From Ruegeria marisrubri (lineage in GTDB: Bacteria; Pseudomonadota; Alphaproteobacteria; Rhodobacterales; Rhodobacteraceae), in assembly GCF_001507595.1 (NCBI RefSeq), contig NZ_LQBQ01000036.1:124001-188000 (forward strand): a stretch of DNA of 64,000 nt, in the 5' to 3' direction. This document shows positions 45,610-55,054 of this stretch, piece by piece (position 1 is the first letter of the stretch; each line of letters starts with the position of its first letter). Below the pieces are notes generated by a model that was not told the DNA's origin, did no database searches, and saw nothing but the letters and a program-made list of their open reading frames with translations. Made by a program: the position numbers and the translations under genes.

Positions 45610-45975
45610 TTACCACTTCGATGTATTGCAGCTGATCGAGTTCCCGAACGAATTACAGTTTGTTGTATACATTTCAGGACCATTGCTGAAGTCGGACATC
45701 TGTTGGCCCATGTTGGCCAAAGCTTGTTGGGCTCCAGAGCGCATTTCTCCAGCCGTTTGCTTCATGCACATTGCAAAATGAGGTGTTCCGGGTTGGAAAC
45801 CGAACTCTTCACATTCTTGTGCGTAGAAGGCCATCTGGGTTTCCTCTGATGCTGTCGCGAACCAAGCCGGCGAACCAGGTAGCCCGGCAACTGTCTCGCC
45901 GTTGACGCCTGTCGAGCAACCGGAAGTTAGAGCCGCAGTTCCTACAAGTGTAAGTACAGCCAAAGTTGATTTCAT
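45610..45975 (-). CDS. Small putative lipoprotein
   Basis: A 121-aa protein from the ATG at 45975 (an ATG at 45990 would add five residues). It has a lipoprotein signal: MKSTLAVLTLVGTAALTSGC with lipobox TSGC, so it is likely lipidated on Cys20. The mature part is short and has further Cys residues (QECEEFG, FAMCMKQT, TTNCNSFGNSISC) that may form disulfides in the periplasm. I do not recognise a family. Its base composition is less GC-rich than its neighbours. Confidence 0.7.
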   Translation of the reverse strand: MKSTLAVLTLVGTAALTSGCSTGVNGETVAGLPGSPAWFATASEETQMAFYAQECEEFGFQPGTPHFAMCMKQTAGEMRSGAQQALANMGQQMSDFSNGPEMYTTNCNSFGNSISCNTSKW

Positions 45976-46298
45976 CTCGAGCTTTCTCATTTCACAGGGA
46001 GGTTGTTCCTCAGCGATCTACCCTTGGAAATGCTCAAACTCTTTTTTCTTCGCGTCATTATTTTTTGATTTTCTGTCATGTTGCGGTGAGCCGAATCCAA
46101 AAAAACACGTCGAATCCATCCTATGACGCCCAATCTGTCTGCAGAAAAGTTTAGAAGCGGAATTGCTTCCTTAGTTATAGGAATATTGTTGAAGCTGGAT
46201 CAGTCGCCGACAGGTCAGTGAAAGTCGACCTTTCAACGCCATCCTCGTGCAGAGAATCCGCGCCAATCGCACGCTGTTCGCTTTCATTTGTGGGAAGA
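45976..46298. other. AT-rich intergenic stretch without a recognised gene
   Basis: About 320 bp between the lipoprotein gene and tRNA-Thr, much richer in A/T than the surroundings. It should hold the lipoprotein promoter and the end of the tRNA transcript. I see poly-T and poly-A runs but no convincing ORF or conserved structure. Confidence 0.5.
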
Positions 46299-46373
<75 letters not shown>

Positions 46374-46456
46374 GCTGTGGGCGGGTGATTAGACTCAAAC
46401 GAAACGGGGTGCAAGGGCATCTGGACGGTTTTTTTCGCCTCCTGTAGAGAAAGATC

Positions 46457-46612
46457 ATGTCAGACAAAAATTCACCCAAAAAACACGGCAAATCCGGCGA
46501 TGCGCGCGAGGATCGGCTCAAGGCCGCTCTCAAGGCAAATCTCGCGCGGCGCAAGGCTCAGGCCAAGGCGCGGGCGGGCTCGGACGGCAAGGCCGGTCAG
46601 GACAAGGGCTAG
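46457..46612 (+). CDS. Small basic protein upstream of murA
   Basis: A 51-aa protein: [20 protein letters not shown] at the N-terminus, then a Lys/Arg/Ala-rich helix and a GQDKG tail. It starts after GTAGAGAAAGATC and ends 5 nt before murA. I recall similar 50-aa hypothetical proteins in this place in related genomes. The amphipathic, very basic composition suggests RNA or DNA binding, but no function is known. Confidence 0.7.
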   Translation: MSDKNSPKKHGKSGDAREDRLKAALKANLARRKAQAKARAGSDGKAGQDKG

Positions 46613-46617
46613 AGCAG

Positions 46618-47883
46618 ATGGATTCGATTCTTGTAACGGGCAACGGGCCGCTTCATGGCCGAATCCCGATCGCGGGGGCAAAGAATGCCTGCCTCACCCT
46701 GATGCCGGCCACGCTGCTGAGCGAAGAACCGCTCACGCTGACCAACGCGCCGCGGCTGAGCGACATCAAGACCATGACCGCGCTGCTGCAGTCGCTGGGG
46801 GCCGAAGTGTCGGCCCTGCAGGACGGGCAGGTTCTGGCGATGTCCAGCCACGACCTGACCAGTCACACCGCCGAGTACGAGATCGTGCGCAAGATGCGGG
46901 CCTCGAACCTGGTGCTGGGGCCGCTCTTGGCGCGATTCGGGCAGGCGGTGGTGTCGCTGCCGGGCGGCTGCGCCATCGGCGCGCGTCCGATGGACCTGCA
47001 TGTCGAGGGGCTGGAAGCCCTGGGCGCCGAGATCGAGCTCAAGGACGGATACCTGCATGCCAAGGCACCGAACGGGCTGAAAGGGGCGGTGCACGAGATG
47101 CGCTTTGCCTCGGTCGGCGCCACCGAGAACATCGTCATGGCGGCGACTCTGGCCAAGGGGGCCACGGTTCTGAAAAACGCCGCGCGCGAGCCCGAGATCG
47201 TCGATCTGGTGGAATGCCTGCGCAAGATGGGCGCGCAGATTCAGGGCGAGGGCAGCTCGACCATCGAGATTCAGGGCGTCGACCGGCTGCACGGCGCGAC
47301 GCACCAGGTGGTCACCGACCGGATCGAACTGGGCACCTACATGCTGGCCCCCGCCATCTGCGGCGGCGAGGTCGAGTTGCTGGGCGGTCGGATGGGTCTG
47401 GTCGGCTCTTTCGTGGAAAAGCTGACTGCCGCCGGGGTCGATGTCGAGGAAACCGAAGCGGGGCTGAAGGTCTCGCGCAGGAACGGCCGGGTGCGGTCCG
47501 TGGACGTGGTGACCGAGCCCTTCCCCGGCTTTCCCACCGACCTGCAGGCGCAGATGATGGCGCTGATGTGCACGGCCGACGGGGTTTCGGTGCTGGAAGA
47601 GCGGATTTTCGAGAACCGTTTCATGCACGCGCCGGAACTGATGCGCATGGGCGCGCAGATCGAGGTTCACGGCGGCACCGCCACGGTGACGGGCGTCGAA
47701 CGGCTAAAGGGCGCGCCGGTCATGGCGACGGATCTGCGGGCCTCGGTGTCGCTGATTCTGGCCGGACTGGCGGCCGAGGGTGAAACCGTGGTCAGCAGGG
47801 TCTATCATCTGGACCGTGGATATGAGCATGTGGTCCGCAAGCTGGAAGGCGTGGGCGCAAAGATCGAACGGATCAAGGGCTGA
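46618..47883 (+). CDS. murA: UDP-N-acetylglucosamine 1-carboxyvinyltransferase
   Basis: A 421-aa EPSP-synthase-fold enzyme. It adds enolpyruvate from PEP to UDP-GlcNAc, the first committed step of peptidoglycan synthesis in the cytosol. The N-terminal [20 protein letters not shown] includes the substrate Lys and Asn. The catalytic Cys118 lies in [15 protein letters not shown], so the enzyme should be fosfomycin-sensitive. [16 protein letters not shown] and [14 protein letters not shown] are further family motifs. Full length. It overlaps the DUF2948 gene by 1 nt. Confidence 0.97.
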   Translation: MDSILVTGNGPLHGRIPIAGAKNACLTLMPATLLSEEPLTLTNAPRLSDIKTMTALLQSLGAEVSALQDGQVLAMSSHDLTSHTAEYEIVRKMRASNLVLGPLLARFGQAVVSLPGGCAIGARPMDLHVEGLEALGAEIELKDGYLHAKAPNGLKGAVHEMRFASVGATENIVMAATLAKGATVLKNAAREPEIVDLVECLRKMGAQIQGEGSSTIEIQGVDRLHGATHQVVTDRIELGTYMLAPAICGGEVELLGGRMGLVGSFVEKLTAAGVDVEETEAGLKVSRRNGRVRSVDVVTEPFPGFPTDLQAQMMALMCTADGVSVLEERIFENRFMHAPELMRMGAQIEVHGGTATVTGVERLKGAPVMATDLRASVSLILAGLAAEGETVVSRVYHLDRGYEHVVRKLEGVGAKIERIKG

Positions 47884-48359
47884 TGGCAGACGCAACATTC
47901 GAAGAGGGGCGCGAAGCTCCGCTGAACCTCGGCGCGCTGGACAGCGATGACCTGAAGATCATCGCGGCGCTGGTGCAGGATGCCGTGTTTCCGGTGACCG
48001 AAATGTCGTGGCGCCCGGCCGAGCGTCGGTTTGCGCTGCTGCTCAACCGCTTCCGCTGGGAAGACCGCGACGCGGCAGAGCGCCGGGGGCGGCCCTTTGA
48101 ACGGGTGCAGTCGCTGCTGGTTTTCGACAATGTGCTGAGCGTTGCAAGCCAGGGGATCGACCGCAACGACAAGGACATGATCCTGTCGCTGCTGGATATC
48201 GCCTTCGAGCCCGAGGAGGACGGGGCGGGGCAGATCCTGCTGACGCTGGCCGGGGATGGCGCCATCCGGCTGTCGGTCGAGGCGCTGGAATGCACGCTCA
48301 AGGATGTCACGCGGCCCTATCAGGCGCCGTCCAGACAGGCGCCGAACCACCCGGTCTAG
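47883..48359 (+). CDS. DUF2948 family protein
   Basis: A 158-aa protein: LDSDDLKIIAALVQDAVFPV, then MSWRPAERRFALLLNRFRWE, and a C-terminal IRLSVEALECTLKDVTRPY. This matches the DUF2948 family of alphaproteobacteria, which is commonly encoded between murA and hisD. Function unknown. It overlaps murA by 1 nt, so it is co-expressed with it. Confidence 0.88.
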   Translation: MADATFEEGREAPLNLGALDSDDLKIIAALVQDAVFPVTEMSWRPAERRFALLLNRFRWEDRDAAERRGRPFERVQSLLVFDNVLSVASQGIDRNDKDMILSLLDIAFEPEEDGAGQILLTLAGDGAIRLSVEALECTLKDVTRPYQAPSRQAPNHPV

Positions 48360-48506
48360 GTGAAGAACAAGCGCGGGATATCGTGGGTATTCTACGACGC
48401 GCCCCGCGCCGGATCGCCGATGCGCAAATCGCTGCACCCCTGATCTAAGCCCTTGAGGCCCGGGCCGTCCCCGGATATTCCCGGCGGGACTGCCGGAGAC
48501 ACCATC

Positions 48507-49808
48507 ATGCCCGTTTTCCTCGATACCACTACGCCCGATTTCGAAACCGCGTTTTCCGACCTGCTCTCGGCCAAGCGCGAGGACAGCCCGGACGTGGACG
48601 CGGTCGTGGCTGGGATCATCGCGGACGTGCGGTCGCGCGGTGACGCCGCCGTCATCGAACTGACCGCGAAATTCGACCGGCTGGAGCTGACGCCGGACAC
48701 GCTGGCCTTCACCGCCGAGGAGATCGACGCCGCGATCAAGGGCGTTTCGGCCGAGGACCGCGCGGCGCTGGAACTGGCCGCCGGGCGCATCCGGGCCTAT
48801 CACGAGCGCCAGATGCCGCAGGACCAGGAATGGACCGACGAGGCGGGTGCGACTCTTGGCTGGCGCTGGTCGGCGGTGTCTGCCGCGGGGCTTTATGTGC
48901 CGGGCGGGCTGGCCTCCTACCCCTCCTCGGTGCTGATGAACGCGATCCCGGCCAAGGTTGCGGGGGTCGAGCGTCTGGCCATCGTGGTGCCCACGCCCGA
49001 CGGACAGGTCAATCCGCTGGTCCTGCTGGCCGCGCGTCTGTCGGGCGTCGATGAAATCTACCGCATCGGCGGCGCACAGGCGATTGCGGCGCTGGCCTAT
49101 GGCACCGAAACCATCGCGCCGGTGGACAAGATCACCGGGCCGGGCAACGCCTTTGTCGCGGCGGCCAAGCGGCGGGTGTTCGGCAAGGTCGGCATCGACA
49201 TGATCGCGGGCCCCTCCGAGATCCTGGTGATCGCCGACAGGGACAACGACCCTGACTGGATCGCGCTGGACCTGCTCAGCCAGGCCGAACATGACGAAAG
49301 CGCCCAGTCCATCCTGATCACCGACGACGCCGCTTTCGGCCGCGCGGTGGCCGAGGCAGTCGAGGCGCGGCTGGAAACGTTGGATCGCCGCCAGATCGCC
49401 GGCGCCAGCTGGCGTGATTTCGGCGCCGTCATCACCGTGCGCGACCTGGACGAGGCCGCCGCCCTGTCGAACCGCATCGCGCCGGAACACCTGGAACTGT
49501 GCGTGGCCGATCCGGTGGCGCTCAGCCAAAAGACGATCCACGCCGGCGCCATCTTTTTGGGCCAGTACACGCCCGAGGCCATCGGCGACTATGTCGGCGG
49601 CCCGAACCACGTCCTGCCCACGGCGCGCTCGGCGCGGTTTTCCTCGGGCCTGTCGGTGATGGATTTCCTCAAACGCACCACGCTCAGCCGCATGACGCCC
49701 GAGGCGCTGCGCGCCATCGGCCCCGCCGCCGAGCGGTTGGCGCAATCGGAAAGCCTGGAGGCGCATGGTCTGTCGGTCCGGGCGCGGCTGGATCTGCTGA
49801 ACGGCTGA
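48507..49808 (+). CDS. hisD: Histidinol dehydrogenase
   Basis: A 433-aa zinc enzyme that oxidises L-histidinol to L-histidine using two NAD. The motifs appear in order: GLYVPGGLASYPSSVLMNA near 126, GPGNAFVAAAKRRVFG near 210, AGPSEILVIAD near 232, SQAEHDESAQSILIT near 255 with the His ligand, and YVGGPNHVLPTARSARFSSG near 361. ATG 48507 has CCGGAGACACC upstream; an in-frame start at 48453 would add 18 odd residues. Full length. Confidence 0.97.
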   Translation: MPVFLDTTTPDFETAFSDLLSAKREDSPDVDAVVAGIIADVRSRGDAAVIELTAKFDRLELTPDTLAFTAEEIDAAIKGVSAEDRAALELAAGRIRAYHERQMPQDQEWTDEAGATLGWRWSAVSAAGLYVPGGLASYPSSVLMNAIPAKVAGVERLAIVVPTPDGQVNPLVLLAARLSGVDEIYRIGGAQAIAALAYGTETIAPVDKITGPGNAFVAAAKRRVFGKVGIDMIAGPSEILVIADRDNDPDWIALDLLSQAEHDESAQSILITDDAAFGRAVAEAVEARLETLDRRQIAGASWRDFGAVITVRDLDEAAALSNRIAPEHLELCVADPVALSQKTIHAGAIFLGQYTPEAIGDYVGGPNHVLPTARSARFSSGLSVMDFLKRTTLSRMTPEALRAIGPAAERLAQSESLEAHGLSVRARLDLLNG

Positions 49809-49824
49809 CGGCGGGCCGCAGGGG

Positions 49825-49892
49825 GGGGGCGCTGCCCCCGCCCGGCCACATTTTGTGGCCGGACTCCCCCGGAGTATTTGTCAAAAGATGAA
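49825..49892 (+). repeat. Composite intergenic hairpin repeat, copy 2
   Basis: A 68-bp element 17 bp after hisD. It holds the hairpin GGGGGC/GCCCCC (49825-49830 with 49834-49839), the hairpin CCGGCCACA/TGTGGCCGG (49842-49850 with 49854-49862), then CCCCCGGAGTATTTGTCAAA ending AGATGAA. The order and length match the inverted copy at 1566-1633. It probably works as a terminator or RNA-end signal. Confidence 0.55.
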
Positions 49893-50005
49893 GGGGTGTG
49901 GGCGCGGCAGGTTACGCCGTTGTCCCGAGGATTCCGCGCGTTGCCCAACCCGTGCAGGTGGTGTAGGTCTGTCGCGATCCGAAGCAGACGCAGAAGCCCG
50001 ACGAC

Positions 50006-50485
50006 ATGAGCCGCATCACCCATATCGAACTGGACGACCGCAACCTGCCGGCGCCCACGCCCGAAATCGAGCAGGAGCGCAAGGTCGCCATTTTCGATCT
50101 GCTCGAGGAAAACTCGTTCACGCTGCCCAAGCGCGACGACCGGGTGGTGCCCGACGGCCCCTATCGCCTTCAGCTGTCGATCCGGGACAAGCGGCTGGTT
50201 TTCGATGTCTCCACCGAAGACCACCAGAAAGCGGCCGAATTTCACCTGTCGCTGGGGCCGTTCCGGCAGGTGGTCAAGGACTACTTCCAGATCTGCGAAA
50301 GCTACTTCAACGCGGTCAAGACCCTGCCGCCCAGCCAGATCGAGACCATCGACATGGCCCGGCGCGGCATCCACAACGAGGGCAGCCGGGTTCTGCAGGA
50401 ACGTCTGGAGGGAAAGGCCGAGATCGACACCGACACCGCCCGCCGCCTGTTCACGCTGATCTGCGTGCTGCATTTCGGAGGCTGA
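50006..50485 (+). CDS. UPF0262 family protein
   Basis: A 159-aa protein: ITHIELDDRNLPAPTPEIEQ at the start, KRDDRVVPDGPYRLQLSIRD in the middle and RRGIHNEGSRVLQERLEGKA near 115. This matches UPF0262, a family of unknown function found next to hisD in rhodobacteria and rhizobia. It ends 3 nt before the phosphatase gene, so the two are coupled. Confidence 0.9.
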   Translation: MSRITHIELDDRNLPAPTPEIEQERKVAIFDLLEENSFTLPKRDDRVVPDGPYRLQLSIRDKRLVFDVSTEDHQKAAEFHLSLGPFRQVVKDYFQICESYFNAVKTLPPSQIETIDMARRGIHNEGSRVLQERLEGKAEIDTDTARRLFTLICVLHFGG

Positions 50486-50488
50486 CGC

Positions 50489-50947
50489 GTGCAGCCGCTT
50501 CCGAACTCGGTCCTGTTCTGCTGCGACCACAACTCGGTCCGCTCGCCCATGGCCGAGGGCATCATGAAGAAGTTCTACGGCAAGGGCACCTATGTCCAAT
50601 CCGCGGGCGTCCGGAACGAGATGGAAATCGACGGGTTCTGCATCGCGGTGTGCCAGGAAATCGGGGTCGAGCTGTCGCGCCACCGCTCGCGCTCCTTCGA
50701 CGAGATGGAGCAGTGGGGCGACGACCTGAGCTCGTTCGATCTGGTCATCGCGCTGTCGCCGGCAAGCCAGCGAAAGGCGCTGGAACTCACGCGATATTTT
50801 CACCTCGATGTCGAATATTGGCCAATAATGGACCCTACTGGGCTCGGCGAGACGCGGGAAGAGAAGTTAAACCACTATCGACAAACCCGCGATCAGATCA
50901 TCCAGCATCTCAAGGACCGCTGGGGAGAGCCTACGGAGACACAATGA
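50489..50947 (+). CDS. Low molecular weight phosphatase family protein
   Basis: A 152-aa protein. The phosphate-binding loop is C-D-H-N-S-V-R-S, a CX5R(S) motif near residues 11-19, which marks the LMW protein tyrosine phosphatase/arsenate reductase fold. SLRHRSR-like and DLVIALSPAS segments follow. The start is a GTG at 50489, after TTCGGAGGCTGACGC. It belongs to the hisD-UPF0262 group. Whether it acts on phosphotyrosine or arsenate is not clear. Confidence 0.87.
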   Translation: MQPLPNSVLFCCDHNSVRSPMAEGIMKKFYGKGTYVQSAGVRNEMEIDGFCIAVCQEIGVELSRHRSRSFDEMEQWGDDLSSFDLVIALSPASQRKALELTRYFHLDVEYWPIMDPTGLGETREEKLNHYRQTRDQIIQHLKDRWGEPTETQ

Positions 50948-51342
50948 ACGAGACCGTCAAACGCTATTTCGATGCCTTCAACGCAGGTGACGTCGAAGGC
51001 ATGCTGGCCTGCCTGTCGGACGACGTGGCGCATCACGTGAACGAGGGGCAGATTCGCGTCGGCAAAGAGAAATTCGCCGAGTTCTGCGCCCACATGAATC
51101 GCTGTTACAAGGAAAACCTGACCGACATGGTGATCTTCGAGGCCGAAGGCGGCACCCGCGCGGCGGCCGAATTCATCGTGAACGGCACCTATCTTCAAAC
51201 CGATGAAGGGCTGCCCGAGGCGCATGGCCAGACCTACCGTTTGCCGGCCGGGTCCTTTTTCAATCTCCAGGATGGCAAGATCACCCGGGTCACCACCTTC
51301 TACAACCTTGCGGACTGGGTAAAGCAGGTCTCGAATGGCTGA
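50944..51342 (+). CDS. SnoaL-like / ketosteroid isomerase-related protein
   Basis: A 132-aa single NTF2-fold protein: VKRYFDAFNAGDVEGMLACL, then DDVAHHVNEGQIRVGKEKFA and the C-terminal FFNLQDGKITRVTTFYNLAD. These features match the SnoaL/ketosteroid isomerase-related family. It starts inside the phosphatase stop (ATGA overlap) and overlaps the acetyltransferase gene by 8 nt. The ligand is unknown. Confidence 0.85.
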   Translation: MNETVKRYFDAFNAGDVEGMLACLSDDVAHHVNEGQIRVGKEKFAEFCAHMNRCYKENLTDMVIFEAEGGTRAAAEFIVNGTYLQTDEGLPEAHGQTYRLPAGSFFNLQDGKITRVTTFYNLADWVKQVSNG

Positions 51343-51928
51343 GGTCACGCAGGTTCGCGCGCTGACGGGGCCGGCGCTCGAGGCGGCATTGGACGACGTG
51401 GCGCGGCTGCGCATCGAGGTGTTCCGCGCCTGGCCCTATCTCTATGACGGAGATCCGGCCTATGAGCGCGACTACCTGCAATCCTATCGCGACAGCGACC
51501 GGGCGATCGTCGTCGGCGCCTTTGACGGCGATCGGCTGGTCGGGGCCTCGACCGGCATGCCGCTGGCGGACCACGCCGACGATTTCGCCGCGGCCTTCGA
51601 GGGCAGCGGGCTGGATCTGAACCAGATCTTCTACTGCGCGGAATCGGTGTTGGACCCGGCTTATCGCGGGCAGGGCATCGGGCACCGGTTCTTTGACCTG
51701 CGCGAGGCCCATGCCCGCGAGCTGGGTTTTGCCAAAAGCGCCTTTTGCGGTGTTCAGCGCCCGGCGGATCATCCGATGCGCCCGGCCGATTACCGGCCGC
51801 TCGACGCGTTCTGGCGCGCGCGGGGGTATGAGCCTCTGCCCGGGGTGATCGCCCAGTTCTCGTGGAAGGACCTGGGCGAGGCATCGGAAACCCTCAAACC
51901 GCTGCAGTTCTGGATCAGGGGTTTGTGA
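51335..51928 (+). CDS. GNAT family N-acetyltransferase
   Basis: A 197-aa protein with the GNAT acetyl-CoA loop in YRGQGIGHRFFDLREAHARE (R-x-x-G-x-G, near residue 109) and the preceding strand IFYCAESVLDPA. It overlaps the SnoaL-like gene by 8 nt and is the last of the hisD-linked run. The substrate is unknown. Confidence 0.85.
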   Translation: MAEVTQVRALTGPALEAALDDVARLRIEVFRAWPYLYDGDPAYERDYLQSYRDSDRAIVVGAFDGDRLVGASTGMPLADHADDFAAAFEGSGLDLNQIFYCAESVLDPAYRGQGIGHRFFDLREAHARELGFAKSAFCGVQRPADHPMRPADYRPLDAFWRARGYEPLPGVIAQFSWKDLGEASETLKPLQFWIRGL

Positions 51929-52053
51929 GGCGGCCCTGCACGGGCTTTCAGGTGTTCCGGTCGATCGCGGATTTTGGAGTTCGGATGAACGACCGCTGTG
52001 CAGGCGTTTCGTTCATTCGGCGATGACCACATTCGGCCTGCAAAACGTCAAAT

Positions 52054-53025
52054 TCATGGTTTCCATTCCAGCCGATGAAGCAAATGCTTTCCTTCAAAGC
52101 CCTTGAAAAACACTGATACGGGCTCTGAAAACGTCATGTCCCGAGCGTCTCCAGCCATGGTGCATGTGACGTCGGACACCAAGATCTGACCAGCAGAGGC
52201 CATGGTTGTTATTCTGGCAGCCTTGTTTACCACAGCACCAAAGAAGTCACCGCGATTCTGAACGACTTCTCCGGTGTGGATTCCGATGCGCAAACCAAGT
52301 TGCGGGTCCTGATTTCGGGAAACAACGGCCTTCTGCATTTCAACGGCAGCTTTCAAGGCTTGCTGTGCCGAAGGAAAGCTCGACAACGTGCCATCTCCAA
52401 GGGATTTCACGAACTGACCGCCCTGCGCCTCTACGATGTCTGCAATATCGCGAAAGTGGTCATTGATCAGGCTCGACCAGCGTGCATCGCCCAACGCAGC
52501 CGCCAATTCCGTGCTGGCTTCCAGATCGGTGAACAGGATCGAAGCCAAACCTTCGGTCTGTTCCAGTTCCGGACCTTCGTCTCTCGCCGCATCGACCAGC
52601 CGCTGTATTGCTGTTTGTTCCGTGCCCATATGAACAGCGTTCGGTACTGGTGCAGAACCATGCCGCTGAACTATTTTCCATCGGGCCCCATCCAAAACAA
52701 ACACGTATGTTTCGCGCTGAAGGCTGGGTTTGGGCAAACCTGAAAAGTGGACGCGGTACACGAAAGACGCCCAGCCGGTTTCGCCATTCTCGAATGCCTC
52801 GGACTGGATTTCTTCCGCCGCAAGAATGTCAGGCACTTCGCTGAAAAAGTCGGCAACCCCTTCGCTCACAACCGAACCGTTCCAATATTCGTTCTCGGCC
52901 GTACCAATGAAGCGCATTTCTTCGCCGACAGAGAAAAAGCCCGGCAGAATTTCGGTGTTGCCGGTGAGGATGGCCTGATGCAGGCGGCGCGAAATCGCAA
53001 GCAACTCTGGGGACGGCCGTATCAT
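52054..53025 (-). CDS. SnoaL-like domain + class III adenylate/guanylate cyclase
   Basis: A 323-aa fusion. Residues about 5-130 are an NTF2/SnoaL-like sensor (SRRLHQAILTGNTEILPGFF ... GARWKIVQRHGSAPVP). Residues about 155-320 are a class III nucleotide cyclase. The two metal Asp residues are D167 (ILFTDLEAS) and D211 (KSLGDGTLS), and the transition-state pair is N267 and R271 in GAVVNKAARI, so the site looks active. The SnoaL domain may tune cyclase activity to a small ligand. It stands alone on the opposite strand with lower GC than the flanking block, so it may have been acquired. Whether it makes cAMP or cGMP cannot be told. Confidence 0.86.
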   Translation of the reverse strand: MIRPSPELLAISRRLHQAILTGNTEILPGFFSVGEEMRFIGTAENEYWNGSVVSEGVADFFSEVPDILAAEEIQSEAFENGETGWASFVYRVHFSGLPKPSLQRETYVFVLDGARWKIVQRHGSAPVPNAVHMGTEQTAIQRLVDAARDEGPELEQTEGLASILFTDLEASTELAAALGDARWSSLINDHFRDIADIVEAQGGQFVKSLGDGTLSSFPSAQQALKAAVEMQKAVVSRNQDPQLGLRIGIHTGEVVQNRGDFFGAVVNKAARITTMASAGQILVSDVTCTMAGDARDMTFSEPVSVFFKGFEGKHLLHRLEWKP

Positions 53026-53281
53026 CTTGCTGTGTACGGCTGTCTGAGCAGACTTGTGGCTTTGCGTTCTGGCACAATCAACTCCGATGGGATTACCCAG
53101 ACTATGCTGATGGTCAGCGTTTCACCAATCAAGGTTTATTTGCTCAGGAGAATCGAGGGCGTCGGCTTCGATCTGACATCAGCATTGGCGGGTCTTTCGT
53201 ATCGATCGGGGCAATTGATCTATACACTCCCTGCCTGCATCTCATAGAGTTGCCGCCGAATCTGCCACCGGAACCTGTATC

Positions 53282-54157
53282 ATGAAAATCGCCACCGCCG
53301 CCTACAATCTCGACTGGCTCGACAGCTGGGCGCAATACGAGGACAAGTTGGCCGGCTGGGTGGCGCAGGCCGCGGGGCAGGGCGCACAGTTGCTGGTGTT
53401 TCCGGAATACGGCGCGATGGAGCTTTCGACGCTGGACGGCGCCGAGGTGGCTGGCGATCTGGAGCGGTCGATTCAGGCCGTATCCGACCGGATGGAGGAT
53501 GTACAAAACGTACATCGGCGCCTCGCAACCGAGTACAATTTGTACATTCTGGGCGCGTCGGCGCCGGTGAATACCGGTCAGGGCCGCCCCGTGAACCGGG
53601 CCGAGTTCTACTCGCCCAACGGCGACCATGACCATCAGGACAAGCAGATCATGACCCGGTTCGAGCGCGACCCCTGGAACATCGCGCCGGGCGGGCCGCT
53701 GAAACTGTTCGACACGGCACTGGGCAAGATCGGTGTCCTCATTTGCTATGATAGCGAGTTTCCTCTGCTGGGGCGCGCCCTGTCCGAGGCTGATCTGATC
53801 CTGGTGCCCTCCTGCACCGAAGCCCTGTCGGGCTATTGGCGCGTCCGCATCGGTGCGATGTCGCGTGCGCTGGAAAATCAATGCGTTACCGTTATGTCCT
53901 CGCTGGTCGGCAACAATGAGTGGTCCGAAGCAGTGGACATGAACACCGGCATGGGCGGCGTGTTCGGCCCTCCCGACGTGGGTTTCCCAGATACCGGCGT
54001 TCTCGCAGAGGGCGCGCTGAACCAGCCGGGCTGGACCTATGCCGAGGTCGATCTGGACGCGATCGCCCATGTGCGGGCCGATGGCCGGGTTCTCAACCGG
54101 ACGCACTGGCAAGAGCAGGAACCCCGCGTCCAATCGGTCACAAACTGTTGCCTTTAG
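53282..54157 (+). CDS. Carbon-nitrogen hydrolase (nitrilase superfamily)
   Basis: A 291-aa amidohydrolase with the full catalytic triad E42 (LVFPEYG), K121 (HQDKQIMTRFE) and C155 (GVLICYDSEFP). It hydrolyses amide or nitrile C-N bonds in the cytosol. The family does not fix the substrate. It lies 89 bp upstream of infA on the same strand. It starts with an ATG after CACCGGAACCTGTATC. Confidence 0.9.
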   Translation: MKIATAAYNLDWLDSWAQYEDKLAGWVAQAAGQGAQLLVFPEYGAMELSTLDGAEVAGDLERSIQAVSDRMEDVQNVHRRLATEYNLYILGASAPVNTGQGRPVNRAEFYSPNGDHDHQDKQIMTRFERDPWNIAPGGPLKLFDTALGKIGVLICYDSEFPLLGRALSEADLILVPSCTEALSGYWRVRIGAMSRALENQCVTVMSSLVGNNEWSEAVDMNTGMGGVFGPPDVGFPDTGVLAEGALNQPGWTYAEVDLDAIAHVRADGRVLNRTHWQEQEPRVQSVTNCCL

Positions 54158-54169
54158 GCAATTCAACCC

Positions 54170-54246
54170 TTGAAAAATAGGCAAAATGCGCCCATTTAGG
54201 CGCTGATTCCGCGGTTCCCGCGGAGCAACGCAAGTATGGAGACAAC
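54170..54246 (+). promoter_or_regulatory. Promoter and leader hairpin of infA
   Basis: TTGAAA (54170-54175) and CATTTA (54193-54198) are 17 bp apart. Downstream, TCCGCGG/CCGCGGA (54208-54214 with 54218-54224) forms a 7-bp hairpin with loop TTC in the leader. GGAGACAAC precedes the ATG at 54247. This was judged by eye; the -10 box is weak. Confidence 0.4.
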
Positions 54247-54465
54247 ATGGCCAAGGAAGATACGCTCGAATTTCCCGGTGTCGTGAAGGAACTCCTGCCC
54301 AATGCGACGTTTCGGGTCGAGCTGGAAAACGGCCATGAAATCATCGCACATACGGCAGGCAAGATGCGCAAGAACCGCATCCGCGTTCTGGCCGGCGACC
54401 GCGTTCAGGTCGAGATGACCCCCTATGATCTGACTAAGGGTCGGATCAACTACCGCTTCAAGTAA
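54247..54465 (+). CDS. infA: Translation initiation factor IF-1
   Basis: A 72-aa OB-fold protein. [20 protein letters not shown], then [20 protein letters not shown] and the C-terminal [12 protein letters not shown] match IF-1. It binds the ribosomal A site during initiation. Full length. It is followed 10 nt later by maf, the typical order here. Confidence 0.98.
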   Translation: MAKEDTLEFPGVVKELLPNATFRVELENGHEIIAHTAGKMRKNRIRVLAGDRVQVEMTPYDLTKGRINYRFK

Positions 54466-54475
54466 CGCCACCCAC

Positions 54476-55054
54476 ATGGCGTTGATTCTCGGATCGGGCA
54501 GCCCGAGACGGCTGGACCTGCTGGCCCAGCTTGGCGTGCGGCCCGACGCCGTTCTTCCCCCCGACATTGACGAAGATCCCCGCAAGGGTGAATTGCCGCG
54601 CCCCTATTGCGCCCGTATCGCGCGCGAAAAGGTGCTGGCGGTTCCGGCGAGTGACGATGACATCGTGCTGTGCGCAGACACCACCGTGGCGCTTGGCCGG
54701 CGGATTCTGGGCAAGCCCGCGGATGCGGGCGAGGCGGCGGAGTTTCTCTATGCCCTGTCCGGGCGCCGTCATCGGGTGATCACTTCGGTCGCAGTGCGCC
54801 GTGGCGACAAGCTCTGGGAACGCGACGTTGTGAGCCTGGTCAAGTTCAAGCGGCTGTCGGATCTGGAGGTGAATGCCTATCTCGCCACCGATGACTGGCA
54901 GGGCAAGGCAGGGGCCTATGCGATTCAGGGGCCGGCCGGGGCCTTCATCCCGTGGATCAGCGGGTCTTTCACCGGTATCGTGGGGCTGCCGCTGTCGGAA
55001 ACGGCCGCGCTTTTGCAGGCCGCAGGTTATCCCCTGTATGGAGAGGCATCATGA
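54476..55054 (+). CDS. maf: Maf family nucleotide pyrophosphatase
   Basis: A 192-aa Maf protein. [17 protein letters not shown] (residues 4-20) is the signature loop and [20 protein letters not shown] near 64 holds the catalytic Asp. [20 protein letters not shown] near 145 closes the site. Maf proteins hydrolyse non-canonical or modified nucleoside triphosphates. It overlaps the RNase E/G gene by ATGA. Confidence 0.94.
   Translation: MALILGSGSPRRLDLLAQLGVRPDAVLPPDIDEDPRKGELPRPYCARIAREKVLAVPASDDDIVLCADTTVALGRRILGKPADAGEAAEFLYALSGRRHRVITSVAVRRGDKLWERDVVSLVKFKRLSDLEVNAYLATDDWQGKAGAYAIQGPAGAFIPWISGSFTGIVGLPLSETAALLQAAGYPLYGEAS

Noticed and set aside
53026..53281. Possible gene between the cyclase and the nitrilase-like gene
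   Set aside because: The open frame there is an extension antisense to the cyclase with no recognisable domain.
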